From positions 48,483,715-48,547,714 of the forward strand of contig CM038467.1 of assembly GCA_021464415.1 (NCBI GenBank): 64,000 bases of DNA, in the 5' to 3' direction. The position numbers and the translations under genes were made by a program. Positions within the stretch are counted from its first letter, which is position 1. Each line of letters starts with the position of its first letter. Shown here one piece after another: positions 23,184 to 34,485 of the stretch. Under the pieces are notes generated by a model. That model searched no databases. It had not been told where the DNA came from and was given only the letters and a program-made list of their open reading frames with translations. The stretch comes from Lonicera japonica (lineage: Eukaryota > Streptophyta > Magnoliopsida > Dipsacales > Caprifoliaceae).

Positions 23184-23977
23184 CAGTGTTTTGAATAGCG
23201 TAACATAGCGCGCTATAGCGCAATTTTTTTCCCAAATGCTACGTAGCGTGCTTAGAATAGCATAGCGAATGAAAAGTGTGGGTGTTTTGCTGAGTTGGCA
23301 CGCTATAGCGTGAATAGCGTACGTTATTCACACTTTTTGGAGAAAATGTACGCAATTTGGGAAGAATGGAAAGCTAGGTCAAAAAAATATAGTTAAATTA
23401 TGAAGGCTTAGCTCGTTGTATTATCCTCTAGCCATCGACTCTCCCAGCACGTCGTCCCTCCAATGTTCTCCTCTCTCACTGGTCATTCGTCGTTGCTGCT
23501 TCTTCTCCTTTGTTCGTTCGTTTGCTGCTTCTTCTCCTTCCCTGTTCGTTCGTTCGGCTACTGCTCTGTTCGTTCATTCGTCATTGTTGCTGTCTCTCCT
23601 TATGTTTCTTGAGGCCTAGCCTTGTTTTATTTTGTTTGTTCAGCCTAGACTGTTTTATTTTGTTTGGGGCTAAAGTGTTGAACCTATTGTTTTGTTTATT
23701 GGCTAAACCATAGGCTCGTTTTATTTAGTGGTTGAACCTACTCTTGTTTTACTTGAACAATGACTACAAGTTCTAAAAAGAATAGTGCTTGGAATTATAA
23801 TTTTTGTGTTATTGTTATTTGAAGTGTTTTAATGAATTTTTACTAATGTTCTTTAGTATAATATATATATATATTTTAATTATTACGCTATTGGAGTCCC
23901 GAATAGCTTATGCTATTTGCATTACGTGCTTCCGTTCCAAAACGCTATTGCTTGCGCTATCACTATTTAAAACATTA
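23184..23977. mobile_element. hAT-like non-autonomous element, 794 bp
   Basis: An 8-bp target duplication GTTGCAGG stands at 23176-23183 and 23978-23985, the length used by hAT transposases. The left end CAGTGTTTTGAATAGCG is mirrored on the right, whose inverse reads TAATGTTTTAAATAGTG. Both subterminal regions are rich in short AGCG/CGCTA motifs (for example GCGCGCTATAGCGC), typical hAT transposase-binding clusters. The middle (23410-23700) is a C/T-rich stretch with several TTCGTTCG words and differs in base composition from the ends. It has no transposase. It sits in the intron of the broken kinase gene. Confidence 0.7.
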
Positions 23978-25315
23978 GTTGCAGGTGAAGTGTTTCTTTT
24001 TCTTAATTTACAGTATGTTAAATTTGATCGTAGTGTAAAGTGTATTACTTACTAATATATGCTTTTGTGTGTATACATATTTCTGTGCTCAGGTGCGGTC
24101 TTGGGTTCTTTTCTTTGTCTGCTACTAGTCATTATACTCTAAGTGGTCTGGAGCTCAGATAAAATAGACAAAGAGAACCAAGTAAAGGTTGAAAAGTTCT
24201 TGGCAAATTACAAAGCTCTCAACCCGACAAGATACTCTTATGCAAATATCAAAAGGATCACCGATCAGTTCAAGGATAAATTAGGCGAAGGAGGTTATGG
24301 AACGGTATACAAAGAAAAGCTTTCTGATGAAATTTTTGTAGCAGTTAAGGTCCTCAACAATGTCAAAGGGAACAGGAAAGAATTTATTAACGAAGTTGGA
24401 ACAATTGGCAAAATTCACCACGTCCATGTGGTTCGTTTGGTTGGCTACAGTGCTGATGGATTTAGGCGAGCACTTATTTATGAATTCCTACCAAATGATT
24501 CTCTCGAAAAGTTCATATTTAACAATACTTTGCTCGGGTGGGAGAAGCATCAAGACATTGCTCTGGGCATAGCAAGAGGGGTTGAATATCTCCACCAGGG
24601 TGCGACCAACGAATTGTACATATCGACATTAAACCCCACAATATCTTATTGGGCCAAAACATGAATCCAAAGATCTCTGATTTCGGTCATGCCAAGTTGT
24701 GTTCCAAGGAACACAGTGCGGTCTCTATGACTACGGCTAAGGGGACCATGGGCTATATTGCACCTGAAGTGCTATCTAGGAGTGTTGGGAAAGTGTCGTG
24801 CAAGTCTGACGTTTATAGTTTTGGTATGTTGTTGCTTGAAATGGTTGGAGGGAGGAAAAATACCGATATTAAGGCGAATACGAGCCAAGTGTACTTTCCG
24901 GAGTGGATCTATGATCGTTTGAATAGAGGAAAGGAACTGCACATTCGTATTGAGGAAGATGGAGATGCTATTGTTATGAAAAAACTTACGATCGTAGGGC
25001 TGTGGTGTATTCAGTGGTATCTAGTATATCGTTCGTCCATGAAAGAGGTGGTTCAAATGTTGGAATGAGAATGAGAGAATAAGAGTATGACGCCAAATCC
25101 TTTTACTGCTGCTACAAAGCGAACAATAACAAATGCAGGCACACATGGAAGAGTTGTTGAACAAGAGTTGTCAATCATCTTAGAGTTAGAGTGAAAGTCC
25201 CAAGTTACTAAAGTTGGCAGTCATGAATTACTAGTCTATTATTGACTTTTCGTTCTAGAAAATTTTACAATACGAAGACTGAAGACATAAATGAAGCTGA
25301 CATAAGAGGATACAT

Positions 25316-25797
25316 TGTTAGATCTTATTAGTTATAAATAACCATAAACCCTAGGATTGTTCATGTCGTATCACTAAGAATCAAAAGATTAATATGCGGA
25401 AGCGTACCTGAATCCATAGAGTGTGTTTGTAGCCAAGTGGTTGACCTTCCAGATCAACACGTATTTTTTAGAGAATCCTTTAAGTCTTCTCTATGCTTTT
25501 TGTGATGATGGAGACTCAACAGGGATATAATACGTACGTGCGATCTAGGGAGCATAACCACAATATATATAGAGAGTAAACCATACTATATATTTAGTAT
25601 TTCTATTTTAGCCCATTATAAAAATATAAATTATTCTTAAGTATCTAAACATTAAAGGCCCACACCCTATTAGATATATTTAAGCCCAAATAACTTAAAC
25701 CTTATTTGATCATTTTTAAAGTAGGCTTAACAATTCGACAATTTACAATACATAATTATTGCACATATAAGCCCAATGTTGGATTAAGGATCCAACA
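25316..25797 (-). repeat. 3' LTR of the copia element
   Basis: 482 bp, with ends TGTTAGATC...GGATCCAACA on the plus strand. It matches 30452-30836 except for about 100 bp that only this copy has (about 25455-25555, including TTTTTAGAGAATCC and CGTACGTGCGATC). Confidence 0.85.
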
Positions 25798-25849
25798 ATC
25801 TCCCACTTGGACTATATGTGTAACCTTATAATTATTTATTGTAAATTGA

Positions 25850-27530
25850 GCTCATCTTTGTTGTCACTACTAAAATGTATCTATATCCAATCCGGTCCAT
25901 CAATCATATCAACATAGGATCAAAGTGGCCTTTGTTACACTTGACGTAACTCGACCCAACAATGGACACAAATGTCGATTTAACTGAATGACATGGATCA
26001 TGATGTGGGTGTATAGCATGGAAATTTCATGAAACGTTATCTTAACATGCATATTTCCAACTGGTCCTCCTGAAACCTTAGTAAGACCAAACCATATCCA
26101 CAATCAGAGTGAAAATAAACCAAAACTTTATTTCTGAAGAAATAACTTTAAGATATCCTTAAACCGAAAAAATCGAAACATGTATATATCGTAGAAACAC
26201 TAAAAATTACAAACTCCCACTAAAACTGAATTTTCTGAAAATAAATGACACCCATACAAGTAATGTGCTCATGAAACACTTTGGGTGGCAATCCCTTAGT
26301 AAGTGGATCCGCAACTATGGAGTTTGTGCCGATGTGTTCTATAGACACATGTTTACTCTGAACTCTTTATTTAACAACTAGAAACCTGATGTCTATGTGT
26401 TTAGACTTCGTCAAGCTCCTGTTATTAATGGAATACAAGATAAATTTAATTTTATCTTTGCACCTAGCAAAATCGGAGTCAGTATACCCAATGATCTCAA
26501 GCTGATCTAACCTCCGATATGTGAGCATGTAGTCATTTTATTTTCTATAAGTACCACAAGCCTTGTTTTGTTGCTTTCAAATGGTCTATTCCTAGATTGC
26601 TTAAATATTTGCTTAGCATCCCAACAATGTACGCAAAATTCGGATGCGTACATACCTAAATATACATCAGACTCCATACTGCTGATGCATAAGGAATATA
26701 TTCTATTTTATTTTCCTCAAAATCATTCTTAGGGTACTGAATGAGATTAACTTTATCTCTCTTAACCACAAGGGTATCACATGGTTTACAATCATGCATG
26801 CCATATCTTTTAAGAACCTTTTAGATATAATCCTTTTGTGATAATCCTAAAGTACCTCGAGAGCGATCTCGGTGTATCTGTATGCTTAACACAAAAGAGA
26901 CGTCACCGAGATCTTTCATCTCAGATTCTTAAACAGAAATCTTTTGGTTTCGTGCAATATGCCTATATCGTTGCTGGTAAGCAAAATGTCATCGACATAT
27001 AAAACCATAAAAATATACTTGCTCCTATAAAACCTATGGTATATGCAATCATCGACCAAATTCATCTCAAAATCAAATGAGATGATCACTTAATGAAACT
27101 TGAAATACCATTGTTGAGATGCTTGCTTGAACCCATAAATAGATTTCTTAAGTTTGCAAACCATATTTTTTAGGTCTCCCACCACAGAGTTTTCTAGCTG
27201 CACTATATAGATCGTCTCATCAATGTTACCATTGAGAAACGCCGTCTTTACATCCATCTGATGTAACTCAAGATCAAAATGCACCATCAATGCCATTATA
27301 GTCTTCAATGAATCTTTCGAAGAAACTGGATAAAAAATTTCTTTATAGTTAATGCCTTCCTCATTTATGGCATCAATCCACTTTTGAGAATCAGAACATT
27401 CCATGGCTTGACAAAAATTGATTGGATCATCTTCCATCACTCCAATGCCAACCTCATGTCCTTGGAGAAATACAATGTAGTCATTTGGCACTGCATTTCT
27501 CCTTTCTCTGGTGTATCTCCTTAATGGCAT
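25850..27530 (-). pseudogene. Copia reverse transcriptase/RNase H remnant
   Basis: The minus-strand frame 27530-27090 starts with a pre-RT segment (FCQAMECSDSQKWIDAINEE) and carries RT motifs LELHQMDVKTAFLNGNIDE and CKLKKSIYGFKQASQQWYFKF, all standard in Ty1/copia Pol. Further left the frame is broken, but the catalytic-core and RNase H regions can be followed in pieces to about 25850. Stops and shifts exclude function. Confidence 0.8.
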
Positions 27531-27627
27531 AGGTTCTTGAGGTGTAGAGTTTGTTCGTTTAGAACAATTTCTTGAATGGAAGGTTCTCTGACATTGTCTT
27601 GATTTGTGTCTTAAACAAAGTCAGGAA

Positions 27628-28480
27628 TTAAAACCTGATCAATGCCAGTAATACCTGTGGGAATATCAACATATTCCTCTTCAAAGACAATGTCTTTGGC
27701 TGTATCTCTCCCCACAAACTCGACATCCTCAAAGAACCAGGCATTTTTCGACTCAAAAATCGACTTTGTTGTGGAATTATAAAACTTGTACCCCCTGGAT
27801 CTTCCAGAGTATCCAACAATATAGCACTATCTTGCGCCATAGTGTTGCTAAATTCTCACTGTTTAATTTTCTCTTTACACTTTATGCACTTAATTGCAGG
27901 GATTTATTAAATGAAGCAATTCTATCAACTGAATAAAGATTATTATCGTAACCTAACAAAAAACTGGAACCAACCACTTTTGGACTTATAAAACAAATTA
28001 AAAAATTTATTCCCAAAGGAACAAAAAATATCCAGATTTGTCCAAAACAGAAATTGAAATTAAATTTCGTATAAAAAATGGTATAATAAATGCCTCATTA
28101 AGATTCAAATAAAATACAGTCTTTAATAATAATCTAAACTTTTCAATTGCTTCAACTTGAACCGTTTTACCATCGCCTAAATAGATGTGTTTTTCACCAT
28201 CATTTGGCTTTCAGCAATTAAGGCAACCCTTTGTTATCATGCTATGCATGAAAGTTAGTATAATGCTTCTTTATGTGTCTTTTAGCTCCACAAAAGTAAC
28301 ACCAGTACCTTCCAGCTCGCTCGGTTAATTTATTTTCTAGTTTCTTTTGTGGTGCTGTATCTGTAACTTCATTATCTTTCTTCATTTTCTTTCCATTGTC
28401 CTTGCTTTTAAAGGTTGAGACAATTTGAGAAGTTTCTACCTTATCTTGCTTTAACCTTTCTTCTTCCTGAACACAGTATT
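27628..28480 (-). pseudogene. Copia protease and gag-pre-integrase remnant
   Basis: On the minus strand, pieces resembling a gag-pre-integrase segment (LLLKTVFYLNLNEAFIIP, near 28150-28080) are followed closely by 27840-27628, which precedes the RT. The HHCC and DDE parts of integrase are not found between them. An internal deletion of the integrase core explains the spacing. A short Lys/Glu-rich stretch with a cysteine pair at 28230-28480 is the likely nucleocapsid part. Confidence 0.5.
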
Positions 28481-29072
28481 AGATCAGCTCATTTAGAGAA
28501 TAAGTCTCTTTCAGAGAATTGTAACTCACCTTAAACTGATTAAACTGTGTTAGGAGAGATATCAAAACCTAAATGCACCAGCAAGTCTTCAGAGAGTGCA
28601 AACTTAAGTGCTTTTAACTTGAAAGCAAGATGAGACATCTTCACGATGTAATCCCTGACATTTCCTTTGCCCCTATACCTCATTGAAATCAGGATTGTCA
28701 AGAGCGTACCTATTTCAACATTCTCGTTCTTGACAAACCTCTTTTCAATGTCCGCAAGAAATTTCTTAGCCGTAGTTATCTTTTGAGATATTGTACCGTT
28801 AATGCTTTCGGAATGGCCTTCTTCATAATCATGACATATATGCGATTTGATATATCCCACTTCTCTTTATCTTTTCTCTTATCAAGAGTATTTTTATCCG
28901 TAAGAGGTGGAGGAGAATCAATCATTAATGCAAGGTCAAGATCCATGACTCCAAGAACTATCTGAATGTTCTCTTGCCATGATTTGAAATTTGTACCATT
29001 TAACATAGGAATACAATTGATGCTAGCAATAATATTACCTAAATTCTTTATAACTAAATTCATACAAAACAA
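28480..29072 (-). pseudogene. Copia gag remnant
   Basis: Two overlapping minus-strand frames (29072-28776 and 28860-28540) together give a copia-type Gag. The first holds LNGTNFKSWQENIQIVLGV and MDLDLALMIDSPPP; the second continues ITTAKKFLADIEKRF, TLLTILISMRYRG and VRDYIVKMSHLAFKLKAL. The overlap shows one frameshift near 28780-28860. By family it is the capsid protein of the retroelement particle. It is inactive here. Confidence 0.75.
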
Positions 29073-29639
29073 TAATAAATAGACAAAACAAGCTCACACA
29101 AGTCTGAAAGCAAACATAATAAATTCAAATAAATGTAATTTCCATCTCAAGATATCGAGTGTTCCATTAATATTTCATCTTTGGATAAAATATTAACTTG
29201 CAAGTGATATCTTGTTATAGTAATCAAATACCGATAATAAAGGTATGTCGAATAATAAATATTCCTTTGGGCTGATCTATTACTCACATGAACAAAAACT
29301 GAATAATTATAACGTGTTTATTACCATAGGTGTGCATGCAATTCTATTAAAAGTCAACCTTCCTTTAGGCCGGTCAAAATTTACTTAAGTTATAAGCTCA
29401 CAACCATTTATAAATTAAAATAAATTAATTTTCACGAGAGATATCACTTTGGTGACATGTCACTTCAATTAATTCATCTCAATATATATATACTTAATTA
29501 TACCAATATTTAAATTTAAACTTATTGGGTTATAAACCCATAGCTATATCTTGACCCATATAATCCAAAACATTTAAGCCCTAAAAAATTTATGTATATA
29601 CGCGCATTGATATAACACACAAAACCTTAACTTAAATAA

Positions 29640-30160
29640 ACAAATATATATATATATATATATATATTAAATCAAATTGTCAGAATCTAAATCCAAAGTA
29701 CAACCTTATGACACCTGTATATATATATATATATATATATGTCTTTTATTAATAAATTGTACTTGGGAGAAAGAAAAAGAAAAAACTGTCGACTGGACAT
29801 ACGTATTGCGAAAACAATATAACCAATCCATATAAATTCACTCGACAGGTCCATAAAAATAAATAAACTTGAAGACTTAAACAATATATATATATATATA
29901 ATCTGTGTGATTGTCAAGGAATTATTGAACCTTACACACATAAATATACACTGGCCTTTTATATATATATATATATATATGTACAATTTTCTTATCATAT
30001 ATATACATATATTAAACGATTAAACCAGAAATATATGTATGATTAAACATTATATATAGAGTACACATCATGGCTTTTCTTAATATATATACATATATAT
30101 ATAAAGTACGTATGTATATAATGAAAAAACAAGCTTATTATACATATATATATATATATA
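29640..30160. repeat. Cluster of (TA)n microsatellites in copia 5' region
   Basis: Runs of TATATA at about 29643-29667, 29720-29740, 29885-29900, 29960-29980 and 30142-30160 lie in the leader between LTR and gag. No gene is present here. Confidence 0.7.
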
Positions 30161-30451
30161 GTGGCCCACAAAAGTCAATGGACATAAATTGGCAGAGATT
30201 TGGAAATCCAAGAATCTGTACCCCTTTTGAATAATCAATCAAAATTGCCGAGTGCCAAATCTAACATTCGGTTTTCGGCAGATCTTTTTTATCGTAAACC
30301 TTAATCCATATAAACTAATATATATAGTTCTCAAATCTAATAATCTAAAAAAAATTCAAAATTTATCAAATTTAAAAAAACCCAAAATAATTATGGATCA
30401 AAAATTAATTTGATTCTCAATGATTCAACATGAAATCCGCTCTGATACTAC

Positions 30452-30836
30452 TTATTAGATCTTATTGGATATAAATAACCATAAACCCTAGGATCGTTCA
30501 TGTCGTATCACCAAGAATCAAAAAATTAATATGCGGAAGCATACCTGAATCCATAAAGTGTGTTTGTAGCTGAGTGGTTGGCCTTCTAGAAACCACAATA
30601 TATATAGAAAGTAAACCCTACTATCTATTTAGTATTTCTATTTTAGCCCATCATAAAAATAGAAATTATCCTTAAGTATCTACACATTAAAGGCCCACAC
30701 CCTATTAGATACATTTAAGTCCAAATAACTTAAACCTTATTTAATCACTTTTAAAGCGGGCTTAACTATTCGACAGTCCACGTACAACACATAATTATTA
30801 CGCATATAAGTCCAATGTTAGATTAAGAATCCAACA
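30452..30836 (-). repeat. 5' LTR of the copia element, internally deleted
   Basis: About 385 bp. Its plus-strand left end is TTATTAGATC in place of TGTTAGATC, and the right end is GAATCCAACA. Compared with the other LTR it lacks about 100 bp between GGCCTTCTAGA and AACCACAATATATA. This deletion removes what is probably part of the transcription-control region. Confidence 0.8.
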
Positions 30837-30841
30837 TACAT

Positions 30842-32415
30842 AACATACCCATCGGTAAATATGATAACAACCCTTTGAACTTTTGTAATGTAGTATAAAC
30901 AAAATATAGATTTCCATACCGGCTGTACAATTAACATGTATAATGAAGCGAAGTTGCATTTTACTAGGAAAATGTTAAAAGACATGTATTTTTATGTGTA
31001 TGGGTTCGGCAAGAAAAAAGTAAGTACTAAAAGTGAAATAAAAATACGATACGACGAAGATAATGCAAGTGAAAGGTAGAATTCATCAGTTGAATAACAT
31101 AATCACAAACCTTCATGCTACAAAGAGAACAAGTGAAATTATACAAGATGGGGGAACCAGTGGTCCACATAAAGAAGATAAAACAAGTACAAGAGAAAAT
31201 AAATTGAACAAAACAGTATCATATTTTCTTTCTAACAGAGAGCCAATATGAATAATTCACCACTCCAAGTGAAAATTTGACTCAATATATATACTGATGT
31301 TTCGATGGTTTCAAACCACAGCAATACTTGAGTGCTACTCACCTTCACATTAAACTTACCATTTGTGTATAGTATAAGACAATCCCATATTTTCAATGAT
31401 TATTTTGACCCAAATCCATTCCAGTTGAGATTATTTTTCCTAAAAGATTATTTTATTAAATTCCATCTACTACTGCAAGAATGCTTATCCATAGAACTTT
31501 GGCGCTTTTGGTTTTACCAAAATAAATCCATTCAATTAGCAAGAAATCATTCAAACTGAATGGTAAACAACTCACTATCCCAAAGACCTCAAAAACATTT
31601 GCCAATTATAAGAAACCAAATGGCAGTTTAATATACGGGATTTATGAACATGGGAAAGTTAGAGCCTAACGAACAAGGAAGAAATAGACTCGGACCCCAG
31701 CAAAACATCCTCCCAAATCCTTAGTTTTGACCCATCTCCAACTTTGAGACTAGTGAAACTTACGAAAGATTCGAAACTTTGTCTAATAAACTTCCAAGGG
31801 AATCAATCAACAAGTTCCTCTCACTACCGATTGGAAACACCCCCACCCCCTCCCCCAGCCCACAAAATTTATATGCTGTCCATATATCTAATTATATTAC
31901 TGACCGAATGCAAAAGGGTCCCATGGCCCATGCTCAAGATGGAAACGCCATAGCCATTTCCAAAGGATAAACAACCTCTCCAATCTTTTTGATAACTTTT
32001 TAATTAGGGGTTCCCAAAAACCAACACTTAGTGGATTTCCACACAAAGGTATTCCCAATGAACAACATTTATTAATTTCATTATTTGTCAAAGTAAATGT
32101 ACAACATCAAAGGAGAATGTGTTGAAAAAAATTGTGAGGGTGTTGTCAAATATACGCAAGGATCAACATGTGCTTTTCAAAACATTTTTTACACTCCATC
32201 ACATCACATGGTGTACGTAGTACGAGTGGGTGAAAAATATTTTAAAAAATGTATATCCATTTACAACTCAAACTCAAAGTGATCATTACCCTTTAAAAGT
32301 TGTCATTTTCACACATTTCCTTCACATGAGTGTAATTTTAAAAATACGCTCTTTTTTTTTTTAATTTTCATAGCAAAACAAGTTGTCCTTTTCTAAAGTT
32401 TATTATTCATAAGCT
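30842..32415. other. Intergenic, no gene recognised
   Basis: AT-rich sequence with small frames of no family resemblance (for example 31063-31251 and 31332-31559). A C-rich tract (CACCCCCACCCCCTCCCCCAG) occurs at 31839-31859. No element border could be set. Confidence 0.45.
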
Positions 32416-32603
32416 TTAGACCATCTGCAGTGTGGTTGTTAAAATTGCAATTTTACCTTTTTTTAACGTACAGCGCGAATGGTAATTGGTAAAATGGGAT
32501 GCTAAAATGGTATAGAAATGGTAAAATTGGGTGGCGAAAAACATTTCTGACCCGCGATGGAGAGAATGTCGTGAGCAACTGACACAGACACGCGCGATGT
32601 TCT

Positions 32604-32642
32604 GTACATCGTGTGATGTCCAGTCATCATCACACGATGTAC
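32604..32642. repeat. Subterminal hairpin, 15-bp perfect stem
   Basis: GTACATCGTGTGATG, a 9-base loop, then CATCACACGATGTAC. The core CATCGTGTGA occurs again at 32648-32657, and a related word GCGCGATG just upstream. Iterated subterminal words are typical transposase-binding sites. Confidence 0.75.
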
Positions 32643-32868
32643 ATTCCATCGTGTGAGGGTGAGGGCCAATTTTGAATTTCAAAAATAATGCCGTTACCTT
32701 TTAACGGATATTTCAACTTTTACAAACTATAAATACCCCCCAATATTTTCAATCTTCCACATATTTAACTATAAATAAGTTGGTTGTTTTTATTTACTCT
32801 TCTTTTCTCATTGAATTGCACCTGCAATTTCTATTTTATACGTATACAAATTTTATTTTCTTTTAATT

Positions 32869-33186
32869 ATGTATAAAAATCGAGGAGCAAATATCCAAGT
32901 TTTTGAAGATGAAGCTTTATGTCGTGCTTATCTTACTGTAAGCGTTGATCCAATTCAAGGTACTAATCAATCTTTGGATAGCTTGTGGCAAGTTATTACT
33001 GTCAAATACCATGAGCAACCCGAAGTTTTACATCGAAGAACACAATCCTCTCTTCAATCGGAATTTGGCATTTGTCGTTTAAATAAATTACACAAGTCAG
33101 AATTATCAAGCAACATTTCTACATCTGGATCTCGTGATAGCCTTTTATATATTCCACTTGCCTGGTGCCAGGTTGACCTTATGTAG
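32869..33186 (+). pseudogene. Harbinger ORF1 (Myb/SANT-like) protein, truncated
   Basis: The frame starts at ATG 32869 and gives RGANIQVFEDEALCRAYLTV, then SVDPIQGTNQSLDSLWQ and KYHEQPEVLHRRTQSSLQSE. This is the trihelix/Myb-like DNA-binding domain of plant PIF/Harbinger ORF1 proteins (usually R-G-x-x-W/F-x-x-x-E-D-x-x-L-C-x-x-W). Here ORF1 would help the transposase find the element ends. After residue about 65 the usual sequence (W-x-x-I-N-x-x-V) is lost and an unrelated tail of 40 residues follows to a stop at 33186. The C-terminus has probably been deleted or shifted. The opposite strand has a Ser/Thr-rich 128-residue frame (33440-33054) of unknown meaning. Confidence 0.6.
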
Positions 33187-34360
33187 AATAAACTACCTTC
33201 AGCTGTTCTCTTCATTCTCGAAATATGTTTTCCATTATCAACAACCCTTCTATAATTAGCAAAGGGAGAAGATGAACTTGATGGCTGGGTAGTAGGAGTT
33301 TCATTATTATCAACTTGAGTACGACGTTCGGTTGATCTCCGTCTTGCAGAACTAGGCCTAGCAGTAGATGTACCAGACCCACCTTCATCGGAAGGACTCG
33401 AGATACTAGTTCTCCCAAAAATATTTTGAATTTTTTTCATTATGCTGAAAATAAATAATATAATTTATGTTAATCAAAGGTAATTTTGTAAGAGAATTAT
33501 TGATTATTGATGGGAAATGCTATCACAGTTATTGCCAAAAATTTGTGGCAAAATTTTACTTGGAATATAAACTTTTTTCTTATCAAGTGCCATAAAATAT
33601 TTTTGATTATTTAAATTTTTGAAAGAGTTAAATTTATTTTTTGTAAAATAAAAATAATTTCAAATACAAAACAGAAGAATGAAATGAGCAAAAATATTTT
33701 TTTACAGAGATAATTTATTTCATTATACGTGTTAAGGAACCTTTCATACTATCAAGTGATAATAGGATGTTATATATACAAACTAATTAACTCACATAAA
33801 TAATAATATTAAAGTCTTAAATTGACCAATACAAATTAATTATAGACAAACATATTAAACAAATAAACAATAATAAGCAAATACATTCGTAAAAAAATCA
33901 AATACAAAACTAAATAGTTGAAAATTTTTTATTTTATTTCTTTTGGAGTTCATTTGTTTTCATTATACATGATAATATGATGCTATATTTTATTGACAAA
34001 TTATTTATCATATAAATAATGATATTAAAGAAATACATTGAGCAAAGTTAATTAATTATAAACATTAATATAAACAAATATATAATAATATTAAGCAAAT
34101 AAATAATAAAAATAATTCAAAAAATTGTACTTTGATCCAGTAGCAAAAATTTCCTATTGCAGTATTCCACCTTGGTTGTTTATTTCATGAATGCGTGGGT
34201 CTGGCCGAATGAGAGATGGATGAAATGTAAACATTGAAGGCCAAATGTATAAATAGGAAAAAATTGTGCCGTTAAAGGAAATCTGCCCGTTGTGGAAGTA
34301 GCCATTAGTGCAGCAGTGGCGCGACAGACTGTACGTCGTGGGGGAGGGGTGATTGTGCAC

Positions 34361-34385
34361 CTCGCGATACACTGTGTATCGCGAG
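34361..34385. repeat. Subterminal perfect palindrome, 25 bp
   Basis: CTCGCGATACAC, T, GTGTATCGCGAG: 12-bp arms around one base, about 100 bp inside the right end of the Harbinger-type element. It mirrors the position of the left hairpin but has a different sequence. Confidence 0.75.
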
Positions 34386-34485
34386 TTGCTAATGTGGCAT
34401 TTTACCTATTTTGCGCGGCAAGCGAGAAGATGCTAACTTAATATTTTTATCCTGCCATTTAACAAGTGTATTGTAGATGATCTTA

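Larger units (their letters stand above)
22624..25194 (+). pseudogene. Broken LRK10L-type receptor kinase, divergent partner
   Basis: The first exon (ATG 22624, or the in-frame ATG at 22657) encodes a signal peptide and the start of a GUB_WAK-type ectodomain (CGYPGFELYCDKANETF). It stops at 22915 after fewer than 100 residues. The kinase part resumes at an acceptor near 24093 with GAVLGSFLCLLLVIIL, a membrane segment that ends in a stop at 24140. The next frame runs from 24143 (GEGGYGTVYKEKL, VAVKVLNN) to a 1-nt shift near 24600 in the catalytic loop, then 24649-25068 (ISDFGHAKLC, GYIAPEVL). A last shift at 25066 moves the C-terminal tail (PFTAATKR, VVEQELSIILELE) to another frame ending at 25194. 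A hAT-like element interrupts the intron. A missing ectodomain and at least three breaks make it non-functional. Confidence 0.85.
25316..30836 (-). mobile_element. Ty1/copia retrotransposon, degenerate, 5.5 kb
   Basis: Flanked by the 5-bp target duplication TACAT (25311-25315 and 30837-30841). The element reads on the minus strand. The 5' LTR is on the right (30452-30836) and the 3' LTR on the left (25316-25797). Next to the 5' LTR is a primer-binding site TAGTATCAGAGCGG of methionine-tRNA type (30437-30450, minus strand). Next to the 3' LTR is a purine tract AAGTGGGAGA. Gag is around 29072-28480, protease and gag-pre-integrase remnants around 28300-28050, and reverse transcriptase and RNase H from 27530 leftwards. 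The integrase core is missing and all frames carry stops. It lies just behind the broken kinase gene. Confidence 0.85.
32419..34482 (+). mobile_element. PIF/Harbinger-type element lacking transposase
   Basis: The ends GACCATCTGCAGTGTGGTTGTTAAAA and, inverted, GATCATCTACAATACACTTGTTAAAT form terminal inverted repeats of about 26 bp. TTA is duplicated at 32416-32418 and 34483-34485, the target of PIF/Harbinger elements. The inside carries a Myb-like ORF1 at 32869. No DDE transposase is seen, and the last 1 kb (33440-34140) is AT-rich filler. Each subterminal region has a strong hairpin. The ends differ from those of the element at 59260, so it is another family, and its transposase must have come from elsewhere. 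Confidence 0.75.

Noticed and set aside
23416..23713. Two overlapping Leu/Phe/Ser-rich frames
   Set aside because: Low-complexity C/T-rich DNA inside a hAT-like element; no family resemblance.
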